Made by a program: the position numbers and the translations under genes. DNA of 43,440 nt, taken from positions 1 through 43,440 of IMG/VR virus record IMGVR_UViG_3300034196_000088; one strand, 5' to 3'. How positions within the stretch are numbered: position 1 is the first letter of the stretch; each line of letters opens with the position of its first letter. Shown here piece by piece: positions 1 to 7,488 of this stretch. Origin of the DNA: a virus. The notes beneath the pieces are model-generated. The model was not told the origin of the DNA. It saw only the letters and a list, made by a program, of their open reading frames with translations, and searched no databases.

Positions 1-832
1 CCGTGCGCACCTGCCCCGTCGGCACGCCGTTGCCGTCGAGGATCGCCTCGTCTGCGGCGTTCTCTGCGACCATGCCGTCGATGCTCGGGCTGGCGAACTG
101 CGCCAGGTAGCGCAGGTAGTCCGGCCAGAGCTGCATCTTCGACCACCACGGGTTGTAGGCGGGCCGCAGCACCGTCTCGCCACGCGGGTCGTTGTCGCGC
201 GGGCGGAAGCTGAACACGGCGAACTTGTTGCGGGGCAGCACCTGCGCGATCTGATCGGCGGTGAGCAGCGCGCCGCTGCTGCGCGGCGCGCCCACCTCCT
301 GGCCGAGGAAGCCGATCAGGTTGCCGAAGGGGTCGACGACGAAGGCCAGGTTGCGGCGCGGCTTGACGTTGAGGCGCTGCAAGACGATCTCGGTCTTGCC
401 GGTGTGGGTCGAGTCGTAGCCGTTGACCTTCTCGGCGACGCGGTTGCCCAGGCCGATGGCCAGCAGCATGTCCCAGAGCACGTCGTCTACCGAGGTCTCT
501 AGGTCGCTCAGCTGGCGCTCGCAGAGATCGAGCATGGCCTTGGACTCGTCGTAGCCGTCGGCGTCGCAGTCATCCACGGCGGGGCGCAGCTGCAGCCCAT
601 CCTCAAGGATAGCGGTGCGCAGCACATTGACCGGGGCGCCGCAGCTCGGATCGCGCAGCATCCGCTCGTAGATGTCGTCGCCCAGCTCGGCGGTCAGCGG
701 GTCAATGGGCAGCGGGAGCGCGGTGAGGGCGTCGCGGTAGGCGCCGTACCAGTGCAGGCCGCCGCCCACGACATACTCCTTGGAGATGTCGATCTGGCGC
801 GGGGGCGTGGTTGTGGCGATGTCAGCGGTCAT
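1..832 (-). CDS. Phage portal protein, N-terminal part (runs off the left end)
   Basis: The portal forms the ring at the head vertex through which DNA is packaged and to which the tail joins. An ATG at 832 opens a frame that stays open for 277 codons to base 1. The protein begins MTADIATTTPPRQIDIS, then carries conserved-looking portal stretches such as RRNLAFVVDPFGNLIGF and ETVLRPAYNPWWSKM, which resemble DUF935/Mu gp29-type portals. The C-terminal part of the same kind of protein is at the right end (42889-43440). There is no clear Shine-Dalgarno, because a terminator-like hairpin sits directly upstream. Family identity is by eye; that the two halves are one gene is inference, but a strong one. 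Confidence 0.8.
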   Translation of the reverse strand, partial: MTADIATTTPPRQIDISKEYVVGGGLHWYGAYRDALTALPLPIDPLTAELGDDIYERMLRDPSCGAPVNVLRTAILEDGLQLRPAVDDCDADGYDESKAMLDLCERQLSDLETSVDDVLWDMLLAIGLGNRVAEKVNGYDSTHTGKTEIVLQRLNVKPRRNLAFVVDPFGNLIGFLGQEVGAPRSSGALLTADQIAQVLPRNKFAVFSFRPRDNDPRGETVLRPAYNPWWSKMQLWPDYLRYLAQFASPSIDGMVAENAADEAILDGNGVPTGQVRT

Positions 833-840
833 AAAACGCC

Positions 841-876
841 AAAAAGGCCCACGCCCCGCTGTGGGGGCATGGGCCT
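841..876 (-). terminator. Strong rho-independent terminator directly before portal
   Basis: Arms 845-857 and 864-876 pair over 13 bp (one G-U pair in the minus-strand RNA) around a six-base loop. On the minus strand they are followed by five T (845-841). The portal ATG at 832 lies only nine bases past the T-run, so terminator and start codon are nearly fused. Confidence 0.8.
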
Positions 877-925
877 GTCTTTGCAGATAGGCGGCTTCAG
901 TTAGGCGAAGTGTACCACGCCCGCG

Positions 926-1120
926 CTACTCGCGCAGCCCGCGCCGCTCGGCACGCGTGGGCACCGTCTCGCCTAGCGCCCGGCGCACCCCGGCCAGGGC
1001 CGCGCGTAGCTCGCAGCGCAGCTCCGGGTACGCTTGCACCGCCGCCTCGATCTGTGTGCGCAGCTCGGCCAGGGAGGGCGTGGGCGGGCGCTGGTTCGGT
1101 GGTAGAGAACCCGGGTCCAT
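926..1120 (-). CDS. Small protein downstream of terL, unknown function
   Basis: This frame of 64 residues follows the large terminase. I chose the ATG at 1120 because GAGGTG lies four bases upstream; a GTG at 1126 would give a GTGA overlap with the terL stop. The sequence (ELRTQIEAAVQAYPELRCELRAALAG) is mostly predicted helix with a basic tail. It has no recognisable motif, and no function can be given. Its place between terL and portal suggests a late, packaging-related or regulatory gene. The terminator at 841-876 follows it. Confidence 0.55.
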   Translation of the reverse strand: MDPGSLPPNQRPPTPSLAELRTQIEAAVQAYPELRCELRAALAGVRRALGETVPTRAERRGLRE

Positions 1121-1122
1121 GG

Positions 1123-2538
1123 TCACCTCGGCTGAAACGATGAGGCGGCGGGGCGCGAGCCACCGACGGCGGCGGGGCGGGCGGGGCGGGGGGCGCGCTC
1201 GACGAGGCCCATCCCAAAACCATCATACGGATCGTCGCCGCCATTGCCCTCGGCGTCGGCGTCGGTCTTGAGCACATCCTCGGCGCGGCTTGGGTCAACC
1301 ACCAGGGTCGGGATGGTGGTGATCAGGCGCGGGCAGGTTGTGAACACCTTGAGCGTCGGCGGGAGCGATGCGGCGGGGTTGCCCAGCCGCCGCGCCAGCT
1401 CTGAGGCCCTGGTGATGCGGTCGATCTGCGCCCGGCGGAAGCGCACGCCGAGGGCCTGGTACTGCTGCGCGATCGTCTGCCCCTGCGCATCGCCTTTCTG
1501 CGCAAACACGTCATGGCCCGCGACGATATCCAGTTGCTCCAGGGCCATGTGCGGCGCGACGCGGCCAAGCAGCGCCCGCATGGCGTCGGCGTGCTGCGCC
1601 GGGAGCCAGCGGCAGGCGACGTGCTCCCCGGCGGCGTAGACCATCCCGTCGCCCTCGGCCAGCACGTAGAAGGCGCTGTTGTGGCTGTAGCCGTAGTCGA
1701 AGCCGCCCCAGATGCGCCAGTTGCCGGGGACGGCGAACGGGGCGCAGACGTGCAGGGCCTCATCCCACGCCGTGAAGAACTGGCCCTCGGCGCCCACCCA
1801 GAGCCCGTCCCTGAGCCGCAGCCGCCGCGTGCCGGTGAGCGCGTTGAGCGTGGCCATGGTGCGCTCGCCCTGCGCCGTGATCGCGCCGCGATCATCGTAG
1901 AGGCTCGGGTTATCCCTGTGGGTCGTGGGCAGCAGCCTGAGCGCGCCCGCGTCGCGGCGGCGCAGTATCCAGTGATCGGCGGCGCTGGGGTTGCAGTCGC
2001 CGAACAGCATCGGGGTCGGTGTGACCGCGCCGCGCCCGGTGTTGCGCGTCGTGAGCGTCTCCCAGTCGGCCTGGGTCAGATCCTCGGCCTGGTTCACGTA
2101 GATGAAGTCACGCTCCCCAGACAGAATCTTGCTCGCGTCATCCATCCCGCCGATCCACAGCCGCGCCCCGTTGGGGTAGTCGAACCACTCCGGGGAGTTG
2201 CCGCCGTAGGCCGTCGCGCCGCTGCCTGAGCGGGCGATCACTCGCTTGTAGGTCACGAGCACCGTCGGCGCGATGCTGACTCGCACCTTGCGCACCAGGG
2301 CCGCCTGCGCGCCCGGCGTGTCGCTCAGCAGGCTATCGAGGCGCCAGAGCGTGGCCCACGTTTTCCCGGTCTCTGACGGCCCGGCGCAGATCCACTCCCG
2401 CGCGGTGATGCGCTGGGCGTCGGCGTTCGCGCCGCGAAACGCGGGCACATCGATGCACAGCCCGGCGAGGGCGGGGTTGATCAGTGATCGCCGCGCGATC
2501 TCACTCTGGGCTCGGCGCTGCCAGGCGCTTGAGGTCAT
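1123..2538 (-). CDS. terL: Terminase large subunit
   Basis: This is the ATPase and nuclease motor that cuts and pumps phage DNA into the prohead. The 471-residue frame has a Walker A-like loop GPSETGKTW near the start and a Walker B-like stretch FIYVNQAEDL, in which NQAE matches the usual N-x-A-E signature of phage TerL ATPases. A nuclease-type C-terminal region follows, starting around WGGFDYGY. The open frame extends further upstream, but the ATG at 2538 has AGGAT in front of it and a 38-base overlap with terS, so I prefer it. The C-terminus is proline- and alanine-rich, probably disordered. Confidence 0.9.
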   Translation of the reverse strand: MTSSAWQRRAQSEIARRSLINPALAGLCIDVPAFRGANADAQRITAREWICAGPSETGKTWATLWRLDSLLSDTPGAQAALVRKVRVSIAPTVLVTYKRVIARSGSGATAYGGNSPEWFDYPNGARLWIGGMDDASKILSGERDFIYVNQAEDLTQADWETLTTRNTGRGAVTPTPMLFGDCNPSAADHWILRRRDAGALRLLPTTHRDNPSLYDDRGAITAQGERTMATLNALTGTRRLRLRDGLWVGAEGQFFTAWDEALHVCAPFAVPGNWRIWGGFDYGYSHNSAFYVLAEGDGMVYAAGEHVACRWLPAQHADAMRALLGRVAPHMALEQLDIVAGHDVFAQKGDAQGQTIAQQYQALGVRFRRAQIDRITRASELARRLGNPAASLPPTLKVFTTCPRLITTIPTLVVDPSRAEDVLKTDADAEGNGGDDPYDGFGMGLVERAPRPARPAAVGGSRPAASSFQPR

Positions 2539-3076
2539 CGATTGTGATCCTTCCATCGGCCAGCGCCTCCACAATCGCGGCGGGAACCTTCGACCAGTCG
2601 AAGGCGTTGAGGAGGCCATGCACGCGGGCCAGGGTCGTGAGCGCGGTCTGCTGATCGTGTAACTCCAGCTTCATGCCGTAGCGGTTGGGCGTGAGGCTTT
2701 TAATGAGATGGAGCGGCGCGTCCCGATCTAATCGTATCCCAACGAAGGCGCCCGCCGGCTCGCTTACCGTTCCGTTTGTTTCGGTGCGATCAGTCTCGCG
2801 AAATCGCATCAGATCGCGGATGTCGGCGCGCCCGATGGCAGATAGACGCGCCAGAACCTCATCGGCGGGCATAGATTTCTCGGCTAGGCCGGCTTGTATT
2901 TCTGCATGAATACCAACATTTACCAACATCCTGGGGCCTTGCGTGTTCGGCTCGGCGTAGCCCGCCCGACGCGCCGCCTCGGTTGCGTTGAGGCAATCGA
3001 GGTAGTGCGCCACGAAGAGCCGCTGTCTGGCGGTGAGTTTGGGGGGGGTGGTGGGTGGTAGTGGTTGTGCGTCCAT
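2501..3076 (-). CDS. terS: Terminase small subunit
   Basis: This protein recognises the packaging site and hands the DNA to TerL. It has 191 residues with the Terminase_2-type N-terminus: KLTARQRLFVAHYLDCLNA, then EAARRAGY, which is the helix-turn-helix. The C-terminal half contains HLIKSLTPN and a helical end. It overlaps the 5' end of terL, as is usual for this pair. Length and arrangement fit the family. Confidence 0.88.
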   Translation of the reverse strand: MDAQPLPPTTPPKLTARQRLFVAHYLDCLNATEAARRAGYAEPNTQGPRMLVNVGIHAEIQAGLAEKSMPADEVLARLSAIGRADIRDLMRFRETDRTETNGTVSEPAGAFVGIRLDRDAPLHLIKSLTPNRYGMKLELHDQQTALTTLARVHGLLNAFDWSKVPAAIVEALADGRITIDDLKRLAAPSPE

Positions 3077-3103
3077 CGCGACTCATCGGATCCTCTGCGC
3101 GCC

Positions 3104-3370
3104 CTACGGGCGGGTGGTGGTGGTCTCGTGCGGGCTCATCGGGTCATTGAACACCACGATATCGCTGATATCCTGGCGCCGCTCGATGCGCCGCAGCCGC
3201 GCCGCGCCGCGCAGCAGCGCCGCCGCGTTGCGGGCGTCGAGCCGCTCGACGAGCAGCTCCGCCCAGTCCATCAGCGCCGCCGCAAGCTCAGCGGCGCTCC
3301 CTGAGTCGGCGATGGCGTCGGCGGCGCGCACCAGCGGCAGGCCGAGCAGGGCGGCGCGGTCGGTGGTCAT
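3104..3370 (-). CDS. Small helical protein, unknown
   Basis: This frame of 88 residues is dominated by alanine- and leucine-rich helix (AAELAAALMDWAELLVERLDARN) and ends in a Thr-rich tail. Its start overlaps the stop of the upstream gene as ATGA, so it belongs to the translationally coupled chain between the lysis genes and the terminase. No motif was recognised and I assign no function. Confidence 0.6.
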   Translation of the reverse strand: MTTDRAALLGLPLVRAADAIADSGSAAELAAALMDWAELLVERLDARNAAALLRGAARLRRIERRQDISDIVVFNDPMSPHETTTTRP

Positions 3371-3546
3371 CGTGTCGGCGCCTCCACCGCAGCCGGCCGC
3401 GCCCGGATCGCCTCGGCGCAGCGCTCGCGGTCGATGCGATGCTCCTCCTCGATGGCGACGGCCCGCAGCCGGGCGATGATCGTCTGCCAGTCGGCGTCCT
3501 GTATCCAGCTCGGCCGCTCAAACACGATGGACTCGGCGATGCGCAT
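3367..3546 (-). CDS. Small protein, unknown
   Basis: This coupled gene begins MRIAESIVFERPSW. I placed the start at 3546 because AGAGGAG lies five bases upstream; an ATG at 3561 overlapping the previous stop is the alternative. The 59-residue product contains the stretch DADWQTIIARL and a charged helix. It overlaps the next gene as ATGA. Function is unknown. Confidence 0.55.
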   Translation of the reverse strand: MRIAESIVFERPSWIQDADWQTIIARLRAVAIEEEHRIDRERCAEAIRARPAAVEAPTR

Positions 3547-3557
3547 GGTGGCTCCTC

Positions 3558-3887
3558 TCATCGGCGCTGGGCCGCCTCGATCTGCTCAAGCTGTATCGCC
3601 ATCGCCGCGAGCAGCCGCTCTAGATGCGCCAGCTGCTCGCGGATCAGCGGCACGGCGCCGAGGGTCACCGTGAACGCCTCGATCTGAGCGCGGCGGAACA
3701 GCAGCAGCGCCGCCTCGTATGCCGCCTGCGTGCCGTCGGGGTCGGGGCCGAGCGACGCGCCGCGCGCCCGCTCCGCCTCGGAGATCGCGATCCACGCGGC
3801 GCGCAGCCGGGCGCTGATGTCGGCGATGGCGCCGGCCCCGTGGGCGGCGCTGGCCATCCAGATACGGTCGATGCCGTCGGCGCTCAT
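3558..3887 (-). CDS. Small helical protein, unknown
   Basis: The frame encodes 109 residues, almost entirely predicted helix, with the C-terminal end LIREQLAHLERLLAAMAIQL looking like a coiled coil. GAGGTG lies eight bases before the ATG, and the start overlaps the previous stop as ATGA. It is part of the tightly packed late leader block. Function is unknown. Confidence 0.6.
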   Translation of the reverse strand: MSADGIDRIWMASAAHGAGAIADISARLRAAWIAISEAERARGASLGPDPDGTQAAYEAALLLFRRAQIEAFTVTLGAVPLIREQLAHLERLLAAMAIQLEQIEAAQRR

Positions 3888-4156
3888 CGCAGCGCACCTC
3901 GGCGGCGGTAGGCGACGCGCCGGCGCAGGGCGCAGACCTCGCGGCGCAGCTCGGCGACAGAGCGCCGCAGGGCGCCGAGCTCGGCGAGAGCGATGCCGAT
4001 CTCGGCCCCCTGGTGCGCCGAGTCGGCTGCCAGCCTAGCCTGCTCGGCCTCGATCAGGGCGATGTCGCCGCAGAGCGCCCGCAGCTGCGCCTGGACGTTC
4101 GGCGGCTCTAAGACCTCGGCGGGGGCCACGCCGTAGGGCGTATGGATCGGGTTCAT
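3884..4156 (-). CDS. Small coiled-coil protein, unknown
   Basis: I moved the start to the ATG at 4156 because the strong site GGAGGAG lies directly before it and because it then overlaps the small upstream gene as ATGA. The 90-residue product has a heptad-like middle (LGALRRSVAELRREVCALRR) and a very basic end (RRRVAYRRRGALR). It may bind nucleic acid or pair with a neighbouring coiled-coil protein; this is inference only. Confidence 0.55.
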   Translation of the reverse strand: MNPIHTPYGVAPAEVLEPPNVQAQLRALCGDIALIEAEQARLAADSAHQGAEIGIALAELGALRRSVAELRREVCALRRRVAYRRRGALR

Positions 4157-4320
4157 CTGCTCCTCCACTTCTTCGCCGTGCGATGCGCTGGCGCCGTGTG
4201 CCGCCGATAGCCGCGCCGCAGCGTCCATCCGAGGCTCACGAAGGTGAGGCCCTGGCCACGCAGGTAGCGGCGCTTGATCATAAAGACGGCGATGGATGAG
4301 GCAACAGATGCGACGGTCAT
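4153..4320 (-). CDS. Very small basic protein with hydrophobic N-terminus, unknown
   Basis: An overlooked 55-codon frame begins MTVASVASSIAVFMIKRRY and ends in a basic Arg/Lys tail. Its ATG overlaps the stop of the upstream membrane protein as TGATG, and its stop overlaps the next start as ATGA. Coupling at both ends is the main evidence that it is real. The hydrophobic first 15 residues followed by KRR could be a short membrane anchor. A role beside the lysis genes is possible but unproven. Confidence 0.5.
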   Translation of the reverse strand: MTVASVASSIAVFMIKRRYLRGQGLTFVSLGWTLRRGYRRHTAPAHRTAKKWRSR

Positions 4321-4838
4321 CAGCGACTCCTTACGAGGTAGATCAGCGCGGTCATCGCGGCGACGCCGATGAGGCCGAGGTAGTGCGCGGCCATCGCCAG
4401 CGCCAGCAGCGCGATCGCGGCCAGGATGGCCCAGAGCCAGCGCTGCAGCTGCTGCGCGTCAGCTCGCGTCTCGCCGGCGGCCGTCTCCATGCGGCCGATC
4501 CGCTCGGCCACCGCGTCCAGGCGCCCACGGGTTACGCTGGCGGTCGTCTCCAGGTTGCCGATCTGCTCGGCCACCGCGTCCAGGCGCCGGCGGGTCATGA
4601 TCCACTGCGCCGCCGCCTCGTCTCTGTCGCGCTGCCGCTCGGCCTCGTGCTGCGCCTGCCGCGTCTCCCGGCGCTGGTCATCGTCCCAGGAGTAGCGGAT
4701 CAGGGTCTCAAGTGCGGCAAGCACACGGTTGCCGTCGGCGCCGCTGATCACGTCCCTGCCGGCGGCATCGCGGATGCTCATATCGGCGATCTGGCCGTCG
4801 ATCTTGACCGTCGGCCCGCCGGGGGCGTCGCTCGTCAC
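4320..4838 (-). CDS. Coiled-coil membrane protein, holin-like candidate
   Basis: The 172-residue product starts at GTG 4838 (AAGGTG upstream, GTGA overlap with the endolysin stop). Residues ~1-45 are a small polar domain. Residues ~50-135 form a long charged coiled coil with two similar turns (RRLDAVAEQIGNLETTA and GRLDAVAERIGRMETAA). Residues ~136-170 hold two hydrophobic segments (WAILAAIALLALAMAA and LIGVAAMTALIYLV). Coiled coil plus C-terminal membrane anchor recalls XhlA/haemolysin-type lysis accessory proteins. Its position right after the endolysin supports a holin or endolysin-partner role, which remains inference. Confidence 0.6.
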   Translation of the reverse strand: MTSDAPGGPTVKIDGQIADMSIRDAAGRDVISGADGNRVLAALETLIRYSWDDDQRRETRQAQHEAERQRDRDEAAAQWIMTRRRLDAVAEQIGNLETTASVTRGRLDAVAERIGRMETAAGETRADAQQLQRWLWAILAAIALLALAMAAHYLGLIGVAAMTALIYLVRSR

Positions 4839-5455
4839 CGAAACACCTTCGTGGCATCACTGCCTCTGGCCCAGCAGATCGCGCCGCGGTCGAAGAGCCG
4901 CGCCGCCCCCTGCGCCGTCGGGATCTCATCGGACGTGGCCGCGCCGAGGTCGCCATCCTGCGCCCAGCGGCTCGGGATGGCGAAGCCCCGCTGCTCCTCA
5001 GGCAGCGGGTACTGCGCGCCCCACGCGGCCCACGGCTCGGCCTGCGCCTGCCAGCGCTGCACAGCGACGATCACCGCGTCGGCGTAGACGGGGATGGCGG
5101 CGCGCACGGTCGTGAGGCCGCGGCCGACGTAGGCCCGCATGAGCGCCGCCCAGTCGGCCGCGCCGTCGGGCCAGGAGCTGTACCAGGCCCAGCCCTCGGC
5201 GACGTGGTGTGCGCGGCCCATGCTCTTCCTGAGGTTGCCCCAGTTGCGCGTCTTCGTGGCCACGCCAGCGCAGCCGTAGCCCGACTCGTGGCGGAACATC
5301 GCCAGCCCCACGGCGGGGTCGATGCCCTGCGCCACGATGGCGGCGTAGCAGGCGTCAGCGTAGAGCGCGGCGGGGCTGTGCGCCGCAGTGAGGACCGCGG
5401 CGAAGGCGGGGCGGGCGATACGTGGGGGCGAGAGGAGGGCCAGATCGGGGGCCAT
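4835..5455 (-). CDS. Endolysin, glucosaminidase/lysozyme-like
   Basis: This is probably a cell-wall hydrolase for host lysis. The 206-residue protein (start ATG 5455 with AGGAG upstream; an earlier ATG at 5494 lacks a site) has the lysozyme-fold signature AMFRHESGYG, with a likely catalytic Glu. TKTRNWGNLR follows, as in mannosyl-glycoprotein endo-beta-N-acetylglucosaminidase-type phage lysins. There is no obvious signal peptide or separate wall-binding domain. It is the first gene after the promoter at 5541-5567 and is coupled to the holin-like gene. The exact bond cleaved cannot be read from the sequence. Confidence 0.7.
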   Translation of the reverse strand: MAPDLALLSPPRIARPAFAAVLTAAHSPAALYADACYAAIVAQGIDPAVGLAMFRHESGYGCAGVATKTRNWGNLRKSMGRAHHVAEGWAWYSSWPDGAADWAALMRAYVGRGLTTVRAAIPVYADAVIVAVQRWQAQAEPWAAWGAQYPLPEEQRGFAIPSRWAQDGDLGAATSDEIPTAQGAARLFDRGAICWARGSDATKVFR

Positions 5456-5540
5456 GACGCTGCTCCTGGGTGAGGGCCAGGGCGCGCGGCGCATATCACG
5501 GTACAGGCATCGCTTTCCGCGCGCCCTGTACCGTCTATCG

Positions 5541-5567
5541 AGTATAGCACATGGGATCTGATTACAA
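5541..5567 (-). promoter_or_regulatory. Candidate late promoter for lysis/packaging genes
   Basis: On the minus strand TTGTAA (5567-5562) and an extended -10, TGCTATACT (ending at 5541), stand 15 bp apart. They lie about 85 bases before the endolysin ATG. The -10 with its TG extension is good; the spacer is short. The same TGCTATRCT core recurs at 5943, 7235 and 24981. Confidence 0.5.
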
Positions 5568-5586
5568 CATTACAGCGACATAAAAC

Positions 5587-5613
5587 GCCCCCTGCTACGG
5601 CGTGGCAGGGGGC
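5587..5613 (-). terminator. Terminator-like hairpin upstream of the late promoter
   Basis: A perfect 9-bp stem GCCCCCTGC / GCAGGGGGC with a nine-base loop is followed on the minus strand by GTTTTATG. It would end a transcript from the 5.9 kb region before the late promoter starts. Confidence 0.6.
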
Positions 5614-5670
5614 GCCCGATCGGGCATTGCCGTTGGGCCTGTAGGCGGCCCGTTGGCTTCGGTGGGGGCG

Positions 5671-5705
5671 CCGCTCGTGAGCAGCTTGGTCGCAATCACG
5701 AGCGG
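5671..5705. repeat. 10-bp perfect inverted repeat
   Basis: CCGCTCGTGA (5671-5680) and TCACGAGCGG (5696-5705) are exact inverses with a 15-base spacer. They could be an RNA stem or paired recombinase binding sites, since the recombinase gene ends 370 bases away. Confidence 0.5.
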
Positions 5706-5942
5706 TCTTCTGGTGAGTGCCGGGTTACGTCGTCCGGCTCGCTACGGGCCTATCGGCGATCGGCGCCGCACCCTGTCGCCCTGCGTCGTTCGGCTGCGCT
5801 GTGCTCGGCGGGTCGGTGTTCGGTCCTTGGCCGCAATGGCCGCCCTCCGGCATCCCTCGGATGCGTTCCCGCCCGTTGGGCATTGGCGCCGGCCCTGGTA
5901 GCGACGCACGCCCATGAATCGCCCAGATGCCAGCTAGGCACT

Positions 5943-5952
5943 AGCATAGCAC
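5943..5952 (-). promoter_or_regulatory. Extended -10 promoter motif (weak)
   Basis: The minus-strand GTGCTATGCT is identical to the sequences at 7235-7244 and 24981-24990. No good -35 lies 16-18 bp upstream (AGGCTG at best), so activity would depend on the extended -10 or an activator. Confidence 0.3.
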
Positions 5953-6073
5953 GCCGCGCAAGGCCCAGCCTCGCTGTGCGCCCCGCTGAGCGGCGCCGGG
6001 GCACATCGTAGGCAGAGACGCCGGGGCGGGCCGCCGAGGGCCACGGGGGCGGCGGGGGCGGGGCTAGGCGGGC

Positions 6074-7084
6074 TCAATCCCAGACATCGCTGATCAGCGC
6101 CGCCGCCGCCCTGAGCGCATCGTCGCCCCGGCGGTCGTAGCGGCGCGTCGTCTCAGTGCTGGCGTGGCCGGCCAGCGTAGCCACACGGGCGATATCCACG
6201 TCGGCGGCCAGGAGGCGGCTCACGAAGGTGCGGCGCATGTCGTGCGGCGTGGCCGTCGGGATGCCGGCCTCGATACAGCGGCGCAGCAGGATGGAGCGCA
6301 CCGCCGCCGGCGTGAGGCGCCGGTCGTCGAGGATGCGCCCGGCGCAGGAGATCGCCACGAAGAGCGCCCGGCCCGGCCCGCGCTCGCGCCGCCACTCCTG
6401 GGCCAGCCGTGCCGCCGTGCCACCGACCCACACCGTGCGCGACTTGCCGCCCTTTCCGCAGCGCACGCCCACGGCGATCTGGGCCGCATCGTTGAGGATA
6501 TCGCCGCAGTCGAGGTCGCTCAGCTCGGCCCGCCGTAGCCCGCCGTAGAAGCCCAGGGCGAAGAGCGCAGCGTCCCGGCGCCCGCGCGGGCTGGCATCGG
6601 CGGCGCAGACGGCGAAGAGCGCGGCGTGCTCCTCAGGCGGAAGCATCCGACCGCGCGGGCGCGACGTGCCGCGCACGGGGGATATATCGCAGAGCTGCGC
6701 CTGCTGATCGGCCGAGATCAGCCCGAGCCGCCGACAGGCCAGGAGCACGCCGCGCAGGGCGGCCAGCACGCGGTTACTGGTGGCCGGCGCGTAGTGGGCC
6801 ACCAGGCGCGCCCTGAGCGCCGCGACGTGGGCGTAGCTCAGCCGCTCCCAGGCGCAGGCGTGGATGTCGCCGCTGCCGAGCCACGCGGCCAGGGCCTTGA
6901 GCGCGGCGGCCTGTGTGGCCTGGCTGGATGTCGCCAGCGAGGCGAGGTAGGCGGCGGCTGGCGACGGCTGGGCGAGAGGAAACGGCGACTCGTCGGGTGC
7001 GATGAGGCGCTGGGCGATGCGGGCAGAGAGGGTCAGCGCAGGGGGCATAGGCAATCCGAGGGTGGTACTTCTCAAAATAGACAT
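6074..7084 (-). CDS. Tyrosine recombinase / integrase (first of two)
   Basis: Site-specific DNA recombinase of 336 residues. Residues ~35-140 look like the SAM-like core-binding domain (AAALKALAAWLG ... TSNRVLAALRGVL). The catalytic domain shows Arg in YGGLRRAEL, Lys in CGKGGKSRTVW, HDMRRT (H-x-x-R), GHAS (second His) and the nucleophile in TRRYDRRG, so all key residues are present. ATG 7084 has no strong ribosome site; ATG 7048 is an alternative start. A promoter at 7235-7263 and an excisionase-like gene lie upstream. Since the integrase at 16.2 kb sits beside the tRNA-derived attP, this one may act in excision, dimer resolution or at another site. Confidence 0.88.
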   Translation of the reverse strand: MSILRSTTLGLPMPPALTLSARIAQRLIAPDESPFPLAQPSPAAAYLASLATSSQATQAAALKALAAWLGSGDIHACAWERLSYAHVAALRARLVAHYAPATSNRVLAALRGVLLACRRLGLISADQQAQLCDISPVRGTSRPRGRMLPPEEHAALFAVCAADASPRGRRDAALFALGFYGGLRRAELSDLDCGDILNDAAQIAVGVRCGKGGKSRTVWVGGTAARLAQEWRRERGPGRALFVAISCAGRILDDRRLTPAAVRSILLRRCIEAGIPTATPHDMRRTFVSRLLAADVDIARVATLAGHASTETTRRYDRRGDDALRAAAALISDVWD

Positions 7085-7234
7085 TCGAGTCGCTACTGCA
7101 TCACAGAGCCATGCGTTCGGCGGTTCTCTGGGGGTCTCTGGGGCGCTCCGGGGGTCGCTGGGGCGCTACATCGCCGCGCCTCCAGCGGACGGACGGGCGT
7201 ACAACGTTTCGCAGCGTGGCGCGGCGATGTGCCG

Positions 7235-7263
7235 AGCATAGCACGGGAGTTCGGCGCGATCAA
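7235..7263 (-). promoter_or_regulatory. Promoter for the first tyrosine recombinase
   Basis: Minus-strand TTGATC (7263-7258), a 17-bp spacer and the extended -10 TGCTATGCT lie about 150 bases before the recombinase ATG. The -35 overlaps the last codons of the excisionase-like gene. Confidence 0.5.
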
Positions 7264-7451
7264 TGAGATCCCGGCGCGTCGCCAGCCACAGGGCGAACCA
7301 CCGTGCGATCGAGGTACGCCTGCAGGTCTTCCTCGGCGATGCGCAGCTGCTGGCCGATGCGGTGGGCGATCAGCTCGCCATCCTCGATCAGGCGCCGCAC
7401 CGTCTGCGCCGAGACCCTCAGGCGATCGGCGACTTCCTGCACTGTCAGCAT
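7260..7451 (-). CDS. Excisionase-family DNA-binding protein
   Basis: The 63-residue protein fits the MerR/Xis-type winged helix (HTH_17, excisionase family): MLTVQEVADRLRVSAQTVRR is the helix-turn-helix, and LIEDGELIAHRIGQQLRI followed by AEEDLQAYLDR completes the usual pattern. GGAGG precedes the ATG. Lying next to a tyrosine recombinase, it probably directs excision or represses the operon. The operator-like repeats just upstream (7532-7650) are its natural candidate targets. Confidence 0.8.
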   Translation of the reverse strand: MLTVQEVADRLRVSAQTVRRLIEDGELIAHRIGQQLRIAEEDLQAYLDRTVVRPVAGDAPGSH

Positions 7452-7488
7452 AGAGCCTCCAGGGTGTCAGGCTTGGGTAGCTGTCGCC

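Larger units (their letters stand above)
5587..5940 (-). ncRNA. Candidate structured non-coding RNA
   Basis: About 450 bases here (5614-6073) hold no convincing protein frame: the longest open frames are Arg/Pro-rich and lack a good start site. The stretch has a promoter-like TGCTATGCT at 5943-5952 (minus), a terminator at 5587-5613, and several perfect inverted repeats between them: GCCCGATCGGGC at 5614, a 10-bp stem at 5671/5696, GGCC-N5-GGCC near 5835, and GCATCC-CTC-GGATGC near 5850. A minus-strand transcript would be about 340 nt and highly structured. An attachment site for the adjacent recombinase is the main alternative. I do not recognise a known RNA class. Confidence 0.3.

Noticed and set aside
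5602-5901. Plus-strand frame of 99 residues in the 5.6-5.9 kb gap
   Set aside because: No ribosome site, biased composition, and crossed by hairpins; treated as non-coding.
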